10,722 bases of DNA from Labilithrix luteola (lineage in GTDB: Bacteria; Myxococcota_A; Polyangia; Polyangiales; Polyangiaceae). This document shows, piece after piece, positions 1 through 6,375 of this stretch (positions within the stretch are counted from its first letter, which is position 1; each line of letters starts with the position of its first letter). Location of the stretch: contig JAMFST010000666.1 in assembly GCA_026225435.1 (NCBI GenBank), forward strand, positions 1-10,722, given 5' to 3'. The position numbers and the translations under genes were made by a program. The notes beneath the pieces are model-generated. The model had not been told where the DNA came from, ran no database searches, and saw only the letters and a program-made list of their open reading frames with translations.

Positions 1-93
1 CACTTCCCTCGTCACCGGCGATGCCGGAGCGGGTAAACCCAGCCTCGTAGGCGCTACCGGAGGAACTTCCGCCGATTCCGGCGCTCCTCGCCG
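1..93 (+). other. Left-edge stretch with a possible C-terminal tail of an upstream gene
   Basis: One forward frame is open from position 2 to a TGA at 95-97 and would encode 31 residues running in from outside the window. The reading contains GDAGAGKPSL, which resembles a Walker A loop (G-x4-G-K-S/T), but proline sits where Ser/Thr should be. The rest is Gly/Ser/Ala-rich. The other two forward frames stop by position 50. It could be the end of a real gene, a degraded NTPase fragment, or chance in GC-rich DNA; the window does not show enough to decide. Confidence 0.2.
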
Positions 94-122
94 TTGACGA
101 CAGGCATCGTGCCGCTTACTTT
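94..122 (+). promoter_or_regulatory. Candidate sigma70 promoter of the DksA-like gene
   Basis: TTGACG at 94-99 (5 of 6 to the -35 consensus) is followed after exactly 17 nt by TACTTT at 117-122, a weaker -10. Transcription would begin near 129, giving a leader of about 30 nt before the ATG at 159. The stop codon of the open left-edge frame overlaps the -35 box. The call rests on the consensus match and position alone. Confidence 0.4.
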
Positions 123-158
123 CGCGCGCCCTCGAAACGGGGGGAACCGGGACACGCC

Positions 159-521
159 ATGAACAAAGTCCAGCTGAAGCGCTTCAAGCAACTGCTCACC
201 GAGAAACGCGACGAGATCGTCAAGAAGGCCAAGCAGACGCTCGACGAGGACATGGCGCTCGACGCGAACGACCTCCCCGACGAGATGGATCTCGCTTCCA
301 GCGAGTACCTCCAGTCCTTCACCTTCCGCCTCCGCGGTCGAGAGAAGGCCTTCCTCGACAAGATCGAGAAGGCGCTGGCCAAGATCGAGGACGGCAGCTT
401 CGGTACCTGCGAGGAGTGCGGGGAAGAGATCCAGCTGAAGCGCCTGGAAGCCCGCCCCGAGACGACGCTCTGCATCCGCTGCAAAGAAGACCAAGAGCGC
501 CTGGAAAAAGACTTCGGCTGA
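159..521 (+). CDS. DksA/TraR-family zinc-finger transcription modulator
   Basis: The 120-residue protein has a charged helical N-terminal part (about residues 1-75) and a C4 zinc finger with C84-x2-C87 and C105-x2-C108, the hallmark of the DksA/TraR family. Between them D41-x2-D44-x-A46 matches the coiled-coil tip motif DxxDxA that E. coli DksA inserts into the RNA polymerase secondary channel. This suggests a modulator of RNA polymerase, perhaps acting with (p)ppGpp, although that partnership is inferred. It is shorter than E. coli DksA (151 aa), mainly at the N terminus, as is common for DksA-like proteins outside the gamma-proteobacteria. The ATG at 159 has only a weak ribosome site (GGGA, 149-152). 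A promoter precedes it and a hairpin follows directly, so it is probably a single-gene unit. I cannot tell whether it is the main DksA of the organism or a paralogue. Confidence 0.9.
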   Translation: MNKVQLKRFKQLLTEKRDEIVKKAKQTLDEDMALDANDLPDEMDLASSEYLQSFTFRLRGREKAFLDKIEKALAKIEDGSFGTCEECGEEIQLKRLEARPETTLCIRCKEDQERLEKDFG

Positions 522-523
522 AC

Positions 524-561
524 CGATCGACGACTGGCCTCGGCTGGTCGTCGAATCGTTT
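524..561 (+). terminator. Hairpin terminator candidate after the DksA-like gene
   Basis: It begins 3 nt after the stop codon. An 11-bp stem pairs 528-538 with 543-553 (seven Watson-Crick pairs, two G-U pairs, then two G-C pairs) around the loop CTCG. After a bulged A at 554, four more pairs form between 524-527 and 555-558. Only TTT (559-561) follows, so the U-tract is short. Position and stem strength support termination of the upstream gene. Confidence 0.55.
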
Positions 562-588
562 GCGCAAGCATATGTCTAGGTATATGCT
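560..588 (+). promoter_or_regulatory. Candidate promoter of the MarR-GNAT gene
   Basis: TTGCGC at 560-565 and TATGCT at 583-588 are separated by 17 nt, matching 3 of 6 and 4 of 6 consensus positions. The -10 element lies inside the right arm of the palindrome at 565-590, so a bound repressor would block RNA polymerase. TATATG at 581-586 is an alternative -10. No other AT-rich promoter-like sequence lies before the gene. Confidence 0.35.
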
Positions 589-590
589 TG
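565..590. promoter_or_regulatory. Palindromic operator candidate for MarR autoregulation
   Basis: A perfect 9-bp inverted repeat (CAAGCATAT at 565-573, ATATGCTTG at 582-590) flanks an 8-nt spacer with the symmetric centre CTAG (576-579). The whole 26-bp site is symmetric except for two facing positions on each side of the centre. It is strikingly AT-rich against its surroundings and ends 28 nt before the ATG. MarR dimers typically bind such palindromes over their own promoters, so autorepression by the adjacent gene product is the natural reading. Confidence 0.65.
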
Positions 591-618
591 GGTATGTATT
601 GACCGGGAGGAAGGTCAC

Positions 619-1572
619 ATGCCCGATATTCTTCGTGATCTGGGGGACCTGTTTCTGGGGAGCCGGTTCAAGCGGCTCGCCGAGCGGCTGCAGGGGGATG
701 CGGCGCGGGTGGTGAAGAGCGCGGGGCTGCCGCTGCAGCCGGCGCAGATCCCGCTCCTCGCGGCGCTCGATCGCTACGGCGCCATGACGGTGAACGACGC
801 GACGGCCACGCTCGGCGTCAGCCAGCCGGTGGTGACGCGGACGCTCGCCAGTCTCGTGGAGCTGGGGCTGATCGAGACCACGCGCGAGGAGGCGGATCTT
901 CGGCACAAGACCCTGGCGCTCACCCCGGCAGGGAAGGCGATGCTCGCGCGCGCCAAGGCGCTGGTGTGGCCGCGCGTGGAGAGCGCCGTCCGCGAGCTGC
1001 GCGCGCCGCTCTCGGGGAACCTGCTCGAGCAGCTGCAAGGGCTCGAGGACGCGCTCGACGCGCGCTCGCTCGAGGCGCGGGTGAACGCCGTGCCGCCGGG
1101 CCTCGTCATCCGCGAGTACGAGGACGCGCTCGCCGGGGATTTCTACCGGATCAACGCCGAGTGGATCGAGTCGATGTTCCGCCTCGAGGAGAACGACGTC
1201 CGCATCCTCAGCCGACCGCGCGAGCTGGTGATCGACCGCGGCGGAGTCATCCTCTTCGTCGAGACCGCGGATCTCGGCGTCGTGGGGACGTGCGCGCTCA
1301 TGAAGACCGAGGAGGGGTGCTTCGAGCTCACCAAGATGGGCGTCACCGAGTCGGCGCGCGGGCGCAAGGCGGGCGAAGCGCTCCTCGCCGCCACCCTCGA
1401 GCGCGCGCGCACGATGGAGCTCGAGACGCTCTACCTGCTCACCAACCACGCCTGCGCGCCGGCCATCCACCTCTACGAGAAGCTCGGCTTCGTCCACGAC
1501 GCCGCCATCATGGAGCGCTTCGGAAAGCGCTACGCACGCTGCGACGTCGCCATGTCCATTTCGCTCAGGTGA
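619..1572 (+). CDS. MarR-family regulator fused to a GNAT N-acetyltransferase
   Basis: The 317-residue protein has two domains. Residues 1 to about 150 form a MarR winged-helix domain: a recognition-helix segment near 65-85 (LGVSQPVVTRTL) and a wing with the D93-x-R95 signature, ending LTPAG. Residues from about 163 to 317 form a GNAT domain: a beta strand LTKMGV (237-242), the acetyl-CoA pyrophosphate loop R247-GRKAG-E253, and a C-terminal NH-x-APAIHLYEKLGF motif (276-291). In the loop the first glycine of the usual R-x-x-G-x-G is lysine (K250), while G252 is kept. Such fusions are known as single-chain MarR-acetyltransferases; the acetylated substrate cannot be read from the sequence. The ATG at 619 has a strong ribosome site, GGAGG at 606-610, 8 nt upstream. 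A palindrome over its promoter suggests self-repression. The gene converges on the membrane-protein gene with a 7-nt gap. Confidence 0.93.
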   Translation: MPDILRDLGDLFLGSRFKRLAERLQGDAARVVKSAGLPLQPAQIPLLAALDRYGAMTVNDATATLGVSQPVVTRTLASLVELGLIETTREEADLRHKTLALTPAGKAMLARAKALVWPRVESAVRELRAPLSGNLLEQLQGLEDALDARSLEARVNAVPPGLVIREYEDALAGDFYRINAEWIESMFRLEENDVRILSRPRELVIDRGGVILFVETADLGVVGTCALMKTEEGCFELTKMGVTESARGRKAGEALLAATLERARTMELETLYLLTNHACAPAIHLYEKLGFVHDAAIMERFGKRYARCDVAMSISLR

Positions 1573-1588
1573 AGGCGCCTCAGGTGAA
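1564..1588. repeat. 10-bp direct repeat carrying both convergent stop codons
   Basis: CTCAGGTGAA occurs at 1564-1573 and again at 1579-1588, separated by 5 nt. The first copy contains the TGA (1570-1572) of the MarR-GNAT gene. The second contains TCA (1580-1582), which is the TGA of the opposite gene. The 8-bp palindrome AGGCGCCT (1573-1580) lies between them. Confidence 0.7.
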
Positions 1589-1600
1589 CGTCGCCTTCAC
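1569..1600. terminator. Possible bidirectional terminator between convergent genes
   Basis: GTGAAGGCG (1569-1577) and CGCCTTCAC (1592-1600) form a perfect 9-bp stem with a 14-nt loop over the junction of the two convergent genes. On the forward strand only TT follows. The reverse strand has no T-run after the stem, so a classical U-tract is missing on both sides. The location favours a shared terminator, but the large loop lowers confidence. Confidence 0.4.
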
Positions 1601-2338
1601 TTCCGGCTTGGTGATGACGACGAGCATCCAGATGCCGAGCGCGGTGCCGATGGGGATGCTGAGCATCGTCAGGCAGGCGACGATGACGAGCAGCGTGTGG
1701 CGGCGGCGCTGCGTGAGCGACCGGGCGGCGAGGACGTGCAGTCCCGCGATGGCACCGAAGATCACCAGCATGACGATGGCCATCACGATCATGAAGACAC
1801 CGGCGCCCGCCTCGCCGGCGGCATCGCTTCCTCCCGTCGCGGAGCCCATCACCATCGCGCCGCCGATGAAGACCCAGAGCAGCACGAAGAGGGCGCCCAG
1901 CGCGGTGAAGCCGGCGTAGACGTACTGCAGGATCGACAGCGCCTTCAGGCTGCTGGCGATCTCCGCGTCGCTGGTCGCGGCGGGGGCGAGCGGGTAGGCG
2001 TACGCGCCCGGAGGCGGCGTGCCGTAGCCCGGCTGCTGCTGGTAGCCGAAGCCACCCGGCGGCTGCTGCTGTTGCTGCGGCTGTCCATACGCCTGCTGCT
2101 GCTGCTCGTACGGGTTGGCGTTCGGCGGCGCGTAGGGGTTGGGCTGCGCATACGGATTCTGCTGGCCGTACGGGTTCTGCTGCTGGTTCGGTTGGCCGTA
2201 CTGCGCCTGCGCTTGCTGCGCGGGCTGCTGCGGCGGTTGCCCGTACGCCGGCTGCTGCGGCTGCTGGTCCGGAGTGGAAGCCGGCGCGAACTGCGTCGCG
2301 GCGAAGCGCGGGTCTTGCGGGTTGCGCGGGTCGTTCAT
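1580..2338 (-). CDS. Small membrane protein with a Q/N/P/Y-rich N-terminal domain
   Basis: The 252-residue protein begins with a low-complexity segment, dominated from about 25 to 103 by Gln, Pro, Tyr, Asn and Gly and including four NPY units. Hydrophobic stretches follow at about 137-165, 181-206 and 215-242; their lengths suggest three or four membrane passes. The C-terminal part (arginine cluster RRR at 211-213, then IPIGTALGIWMLVVI and a Lys-Pro-x-Val-Lys end) resembles a family of uncharacterised small membrane proteins common in myxobacteria and planctomycete-like bacteria; this is recalled from memory. Function is unknown. The low-complexity part has no signal peptide and is presumably cytoplasmic. 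The ATG at 2338 has no ribosome site and lies close to a candidate promoter, so the mRNA may be leaderless. It lies 89 nt downstream of uvrA on the same strand, so co-transcription is also possible. Confidence 0.85.
   Translation of the reverse strand: MNDPRNPQDPRFAATQFAPASTPDQQPQQPAYGQPPQQPAQQAQAQYGQPNQQQNPYGQQNPYAQPNPYAPPNANPYEQQQQAYGQPQQQQQPPGGFGYQQQPGYGTPPPGAYAYPLAPAATSDAEIASSLKALSILQYVYAGFTALGALFVLLWVFIGGAMVMGSATGGSDAAGEAGAGVFMIVMAIVMLVIFGAIAGLHVLAARSLTQRRRHTLLVIVACLTMLSIPIGTALGIWMLVVITKPEVKATFT
2108..2176 (-). repeat. NPY-repeat block in the low-complexity domain
   Basis: Asn-Pro-Tyr occurs at residues 55-57, 61-63, 67-69 and 75-77 of the membrane protein, with spacings of 6, 6 and 8 residues, set among Gln, Pro and Ala. 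The underlying DNA repeats imperfectly (the complement of GTACGGGTT-like units). Confidence 0.75.
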
Positions 2339-2346
2339 CGTGCCCG

Positions 2347-2376
2347 ATTGTCCGCTGCGACGCGCCCGGATGCAAA
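2347..2376 (-). promoter_or_regulatory. Candidate promoter of the membrane-protein gene
   Basis: On the minus strand TTTGCA (2376-2371) and GACAAT (2352-2347) match 4 of 6 positions each, with an 18-nt spacer. The predicted start point near 2340 is only a few bases before the ATG at 2338, which would make a leaderless message. This fits the lack of any Shine-Dalgarno sequence. The evidence is consensus matching only. Confidence 0.3.
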
Positions 2377-2421
2377 GGAACGCAAATGGCCGCGTTCGCC
2401 GGAAACGAATGCGCCGATTTT

Positions 2422-2437
2422 CGCGGGTCAACCCGCG
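2422..2437 (-). other. Hairpin with the uvrA stop codon at its tip
   Basis: CGCGGG and CCCGCG (7-bp arms if the adjacent T-A pair is counted) face each other around the loop TTGA on the minus strand, and that TGA is the uvrA stop codon (2430-2428). On the transcript AAAA follows the stem, not U residues, so it is not a canonical intrinsic terminator. It could slow termination of translation, protect a 3' end or do nothing. Confidence 0.45.
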
Positions 2438-5388
2438 GATTTGACCGGGCGAGCCGCGACCATCCCGGTGCGCGCCAGGTCGAGCGCCGAGCGCAGGTAC
2501 GTCCCGGTGTGGGAGCGCTCGCAGGCGACGATGTCCTCCGGCGTGCCGGTGGCGACGATCTGCCCGCCCGCCTCGCCGCCGTCCGGACCGAGGTCGATGA
2601 CCCAGTCGGAGCAGGCGACCACGTCGAGGTTGTGCTCGATGACGAGGATGGTGTTCCCCTGGTCGCGCAGCTCCACCAGCGCCGTCAGCAGCTGCTCGAT
2701 GTCGTTGAAGTGCAGGCCGGTGGTCGGCTCGTCGAGGACGTACAGCGTGCTGCCGGTGGCCTTGCGCGCCAGCTCCCGCGCGAGCTTCACGCGCTGCGCT
2801 TCTCCGCCGGAGAGCGTGGTCGCCGGCTGGCCGAGCGTGACGTAGCCCAGGCCCACCTTCACCAGCGCGAGGAGCCGCTCGTGCACGCGCGGGATCGGCT
2901 CGAACAGCTTGAGCCCCTCCTCGACGGTGACCGACAGCGCGTCGGCGATCGACAGGCCGCGGTACTTCACCTCGAGGGTCTCGCGGTTGTACCGCTTGCC
3001 GCTGCAGGTGTCGCAGGTGACGAAGACGTCCGGCAGGAAGTGCATCTCCACGCGGAGCACGCCGTCCCCCTGGCACGCCTCGCAGCGACCCCCCTTCACG
3101 TTGAAGGAGAAGCGACCGGCGCGGTAGCCGCGCGCGCGTGACTCCGGGAGGGCGGCGTAGAGCTCGCGGAGCAGGGCGAAGACGCCGGTGTACGTCGCCG
3201 GGTTGGAGCGCGGGGTGCGGCCGATGGGCGCCTGGTCGATGGAGATGACCTTGTCGATGGCGTCGAGCCCGGAGATGGAGTCGCAGGCGCCGATGGGCGC
3301 GGTGGCCGAGTAGAGCTTGGCGCGCGCGGCGGGCAGCAAGGTGTCGATGACGAGGCTGGACTTGCCGCTGCCGGAGACGCCGGTGACCGTGACGAAGAGG
3401 CCGAGCGGGATGTCCGCGGTGACGTTCTGCAGGTTGTGCGCGCGCGCGCCGGCGATGCGGATGTGCGCCTTGGTCGGCGGGCGGCGCTTCTTCGGCAGCG
3501 GCAAGCGGCGCGCACCGGAGAGCCACGGCCCGGTGATCGACGCCGGGTTGGCCATCAGCTCCTCGGCCGTCCCCTGCGCGACGATGGTGCCGCCGTGCAC
3601 GCCGGCGCCCGGGCCCATGTCGACCACGTGATCGGCGGCCATGATCGCCTCGCGATCGTGCTCGACGACGAGCACCGTGTTGCCCAGATCGCGCAGGCGC
3701 GCTTGCGCCTCGATGAGCCGTGCGTTGTCGCGCGCATGGAGGCCGACCGACGGCTCGTCGAGCACGTAGAGGACGCCGACGAGCGCCGCGCCGATCTGCG
3801 TGGCCAGGCGGATGCGCTGCCCCTCGCCCGACGAGAGCGTCTGCGCGCTGCGATCGAGCGCGAGGTAGTCGAGCCCGACCTCGATGAGGAAGCCGAGCCG
3901 CGCCGCCACCGCCTTGAGCAGCGGGTCGGCCACGGTGCGGTCGCGCACGCCCAGCGGCTCGCCGTCGTTGCCGACGTCCTTGGTGATCTGGACGAAGTCG
4001 CGCAGGCGTCGCAGCGGCAGCGCGCCGAGCTCGGAGATGTCCTTCTCGCCGATCTTCACCGCCAGCGCCTCGGGGCGGAGCCGTCGCCCGTGGCAGGCGT
4101 CGCACACGCGCTCGACGAGGAAGCGCCCGAGCTCGTCGCCGGTGACCGCGCCTTCCCCTTCGTCGGGATCGTCGTCGTCCTCGTCGGCGCCGTCGCCCGC
4201 CACGCGCGCTTCCAGCCGCGGCACGATGCCGATGTAGGCGCCGCCCTTCTTCGCGGAGCTCTTCTTGGGGCTGGCCGCCTTGGCGGCCGGCGCGCCCGTC
4301 GCACCGGTCGCCTTGGCGGTGTCGGTCCCGAAGAGGAGCACCTTGCGCGTCTCGTCCGGCAGCTTGTTCCAGGCGGTGTCCGGGTCGACGCCGAGCGCGT
4401 TGACCGCGCGCGACAGCTCGGTCGCCAGCGCCACCGAGCCGCGCTTCCCCCAGGCGACCATCGCCCCTTCGCGCAAGGTGCGCGCGCCGTCGGGAACCAG
4501 CCGCTCCGGGTCGACCACCGTGCGCGAGCCGAGCCCGTCGCACGCCGGGCAGGCGCCGTGTGGCCCGTTGAAGCTGAACATGCGCGGCTCGATGGGCGGC
4601 AACGAGATGCCGCACTCGATGCAGGCGAAGCGCTCGGAGAGCCAGAACGGCTCGTCGTTGTCGACCTGCACGAGCATCCGCCCGTCGCCGGTCTTGAGCG
4701 CGAGCTCCACGCTGTCGGTGAGGCGCGACTTGAGCCCCTCCTTCATCACCAGGCGGTCGACGACGACGTCGAGGTCGTGCGGCTTGGTGCGATCGAGCTC
4801 GAGGTCGTCGCCGAGATCCACCAGCTGCCCGTCGATGCGGGCGCGCACGAAGCCGTCGTGGCGCAGCTTCTCCAGCTCGAGGACCAGCTCCCCCTTGCGA
4901 CCGCGGACCACCGGCGCGAGCACGCTGGTGCGCGAGCCCTCCGGCAGCGCGAGCACGCGGTCGACGATCTGCTGCACCGTCTGCGCCTCGATGCGCTTGC
5001 CGCAGCTCGGGCAGTGCGGCACCCCGATGCGGGCGAAGAGCAGGCGCAGGTAGTCGGCGATCTCGGTGACGGTGCCGACGGTGGAGCGCGGGCTCTTCGA
5101 CAGCGGCCGCTGCTCGATGGCGATGGCCGGGGAGAGCCCCTCGATGCGCTCGACGTCCGGCTTGGCCAGCTGCTCGAGGAACTGTCGGGCATAGGCCGAC
5201 AGCGACTCCACGTAGCGCCGCTGCCCCTCGGCGTAGATGGTGTCGAAGGCGAGCGAGGATTTCCCCGAGCCCGAGGGGCCGGTGAAGACGACGAGCTTGC
5301 CGCGGGGGAGCGACACCGACACGTCCTTCAGGTTGTGCTGGCGGGCACCCACCACGACGAGGCGATCCCGATGGCCGTCTCGATTCAT
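2428..5388 (-). CDS. uvrA: Excinuclease ABC subunit A (UvrA)
   Basis: UvrA recognises damaged DNA with UvrB in nucleotide excision repair. The 986-residue protein has both ABC ATPase halves. The first has Walker [10 protein letters not shown] (37-45), signature [12 protein letters not shown] (518-529) and Walker [14 protein letters not shown] (539-551). The second has Walker [10 protein letters not shown] (670-678), signature [12 protein letters not shown] (859-870) and Walker [13 protein letters not shown] (882-893). Zinc sites are present at C256/C259/C280/C283 and C769/C772/C792/C795, as in E. coli UvrA. The protein is about 45 residues longer than E. coli UvrA, mainly because of a Lys/Ala-rich stretch (about 358-382) and an acidic stretch (398-414) inserted before C429-x2-C432. 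The first signature has Ser and Gly where LSGGEA is usual. ATG 5388 is preceded by AGGAG (5398-5394), 5 nt away. The gene diverges from the FHA-GGDEF gene; no LexA-like box is visible in the 63-nt gap. Confidence 0.98.
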   Translation of the reverse strand: MNRDGHRDRLVVVGARQHNLKDVSVSLPRGKLVVFTGPSGSGKSSLAFDTIYAEGQRRYVESLSAYARQFLEQLAKPDVERIEGLSPAIAIEQRPLSKSPRSTVGTVTEIADYLRLLFARIGVPHCPSCGKRIEAQTVQQIVDRVLALPEGSRTSVLAPVVRGRKGELVLELEKLRHDGFVRARIDGQLVDLGDDLELDRTKPHDLDVVVDRLVMKEGLKSRLTDSVELALKTGDGRMLVQVDNDEPFWLSERFACIECGISLPPIEPRMFSFNGPHGACPACDGLGSRTVVDPERLVPDGARTLREGAMVAWGKRGSVALATELSRAVNALGVDPDTAWNKLPDETRKVLLFGTDTAKATGATGAPAAKAASPKKSSAKKGGAYIGIVPRLEARVAGDGADEDDDDPDEGEGAVTGDELGRFLVERVCDACHGRRLRPEALAVKIGEKDISELGALPLRRLRDFVQITKDVGNDGEPLGVRDRTVADPLLKAVAARLGFLIEVGLDYLALDRSAQTLSSGEGQRIRLATQIGAALVGVLYVLDEPSVGLHARDNARLIEAQARLRDLGNTVLVVEHDREAIMAADHVVDMGPGAGVHGGTIVAQGTAEELMANPASITGPWLSGARRLPLPKKRRPPTKAHIRIAGARAHNLQNVTADIPLGLFVTVTGVSGSGKSSLVIDTLLPAARAKLYSATAPIGACDSISGLDAIDKVISIDQAPIGRTPRSNPATYTGVFALLRELYAALPESRARGYRAGRFSFNVKGGRCEACQGDGVLRVEMHFLPDVFVTCDTCSGKRYNRETLEVKYRGLSIADALSVTVEEGLKLFEPIPRVHERLLALVKVGLGYVTLGQPATTLSGGEAQRVKLARELARKATGSTLYVLDEPTTGLHFNDIEQLLTALVELRDQGNTILVIEHNLDVVACSDWVIDLGPDGGEAGGQIVATGTPEDIVACERSHTGTYLRSALDLARTGMVAARPVKSAG

Positions 5389-5451
5389 GGGCTCTCCTGA
5401 CTAACACGCGTGCGCTCGCGATGCCTCGGAGCCGTGATAGCTTGATCCCCG
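5389..5451. promoter_or_regulatory. 63-nt divergent promoter region between uvrA and FHA-GGDEF
   Basis: The region must hold the start of the uvrA message (its ribosome site is at 5398-5392) and probably that of the opposite gene. For the forward direction TGATAGCTT (5435-5443) resembles an extended -10, but no -35 is visible. For the reverse direction nothing clear was found, and the uvrA promoter may lie inside the neighbouring gene. Neither an E. coli type SOS box nor GAAC-N4-GTTC is present. Confidence 0.4.
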
Positions 5452-6375
5452 GTGCCCGAGGACGAGCGACCCCCGCGACGCGAGCGCATCAAGACGGCCC
5501 CGCTGGTCGACGGCGTCGCCCTGCGCGACGCGCTCCAGGACAAGCTGCGCGAGCGCATCGCCCCGTCGCTGGTCGTGCTCGTCGGTCCCGACGTCGGCGT
5601 GCGCGTGCAGCTGCTCGAGTCGCTCGAGGTGGGGCGCGATCCCGAGGCCGGCCTCGCCCTTCGCGACGACAACATCTCCTGGCGCCACCTGCGCGTGGAG
5701 GACCGCGGCAACGGTGACTGGGCGCTGGTCGATCTCGGCAGCACCAACGGCACCCGGGTCAACGAGGTGAAGGTGCACGACGCGCTCCTCAAGCCGAACG
5801 ACCGGGTGATGCTCGGCAAGACGGTGCTCGAGTACCAGGTGCACGACGCGCTTCGCGAGCGCTTCACCGAGGAGGTGCAGCGCCTGCTCCACCACGACGA
5901 CCTCACCGGCTTGTGGGTCAAGCGGCGCTTCGACGCGCAGCTGGAGAGCTCGGTCGCCGCGGTGAACGGCGGGGCGATGGACGTGCTCAGCGTCCTGGTG
6001 ATGGACCTCGACGGGGTGAAGCAGATCAACGACACCCACGGGCACCACATGGGCGCCTTCACCATCGCCAGCGCCGGCAAGATCATCGGCGCCACGCTCG
6101 GCACCAAGGGCTTTGCCACCCGCTTCGGCGGGGACGAGTACGCCGCGGTGCTGCCGCGCATCGCCAAGAGCGAGGCCGTCGAGTTCGCCGAGACCTTGCG
6201 GCTGGCGGTCACCGAGCACGTCTATGAGCGCGGCGGCATCCGCGTGCACCCGGGGATGAGCGTCGGGGTCGCGGCGGTCCCGGACGACGCCAGGACGGCG
6301 GAAGAGGTGTTTCGCGCGGCGGACGAGGCGATGTACCGCGCCAAGAAGAACGGGAAAAATCGGGTCTCTCTTTGA
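5452..6375 (+). CDS. FHA-GGDEF protein, putative cyclic-dinucleotide synthase
   Basis: The 307-residue protein has no membrane segment. An N-terminal tail (1-38) precedes an FHA domain with G61-R62, S76-x2-H79 and LGSTNGT (95-101), the residues that bind phosphothreonine peptides. A GGDEF domain follows (about 148-307): DDLTGL (149-154), metal ligand D185, K190 and N193-D194, and GGDEY (226-230) with D228 and E229. Catalytic residues are intact, so activity is likely. Two features are unusual: the residue after GHHMG, normally Asp contacting guanine (PleD D344), is A202; and the RxxD inhibitory site is absent (217-220 reads GTKG). FHA-GGDEF proteins such as Bdellovibrio DgcB are switched on through the FHA domain. 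The start is GTG 5452, because a TGA in the same frame (5443-5445) lies just upstream and no Met follows early; there is no good ribosome site. A zinc-ribbon TPR gene follows 73 nt downstream, possibly co-transcribed. Confidence 0.92.
   Translation: MPEDERPPRRERIKTAPLVDGVALRDALQDKLRERIAPSLVVLVGPDVGVRVQLLESLEVGRDPEAGLALRDDNISWRHLRVEDRGNGDWALVDLGSTNGTRVNEVKVHDALLKPNDRVMLGKTVLEYQVHDALRERFTEEVQRLLHHDDLTGLWVKRRFDAQLESSVAAVNGGAMDVLSVLVMDLDGVKQINDTHGHHMGAFTIASAGKIIGATLGTKGFATRFGGDEYAAVLPRIAKSEAVEFAETLRLAVTEHVYERGGIRVHPGMSVGVAAVPDDARTAEEVFRAADEAMYRAKKNGKNRVSL

Noticed and set aside
71..82. Small inverted repeat GCCG-ATTC-CGGC before the DksA-like gene
   Set aside because: A 4-bp stem is too short to mean anything in DNA of this GC content.
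3436..5400. 654-codon plus-strand open frame opposite uvrA
   Set aside because: Low-complexity Arg/Ala/Val/Leu composition typical of the antisense of a GC-rich gene; no motif, and it is fully covered by uvrA.
2428..5407. Long alternative minus-strand frame across the uvrA region that joins the frame of the Q-rich membrane protein
   Set aside because: Its product over uvrA is Arg/Pro/Ala-rich without any domain, while the overlapping uvrA frame is fully conserved. Only the part from 2338 downwards is real.
5389..5451. SOS (LexA) box before uvrA
   Set aside because: Neither a CTGT-N8-ACAG nor a GAAC-N4-GTTC pattern is present. A lineage-specific box could be missed.
5421..5717. Forward open frame starting at ATG 5421, overlapping the FHA-GGDEF gene
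   Set aside because: The product is Arg/Ala-rich and in a different frame from the FHA motifs; GTG 5452 is the only start that fits the conserved protein.
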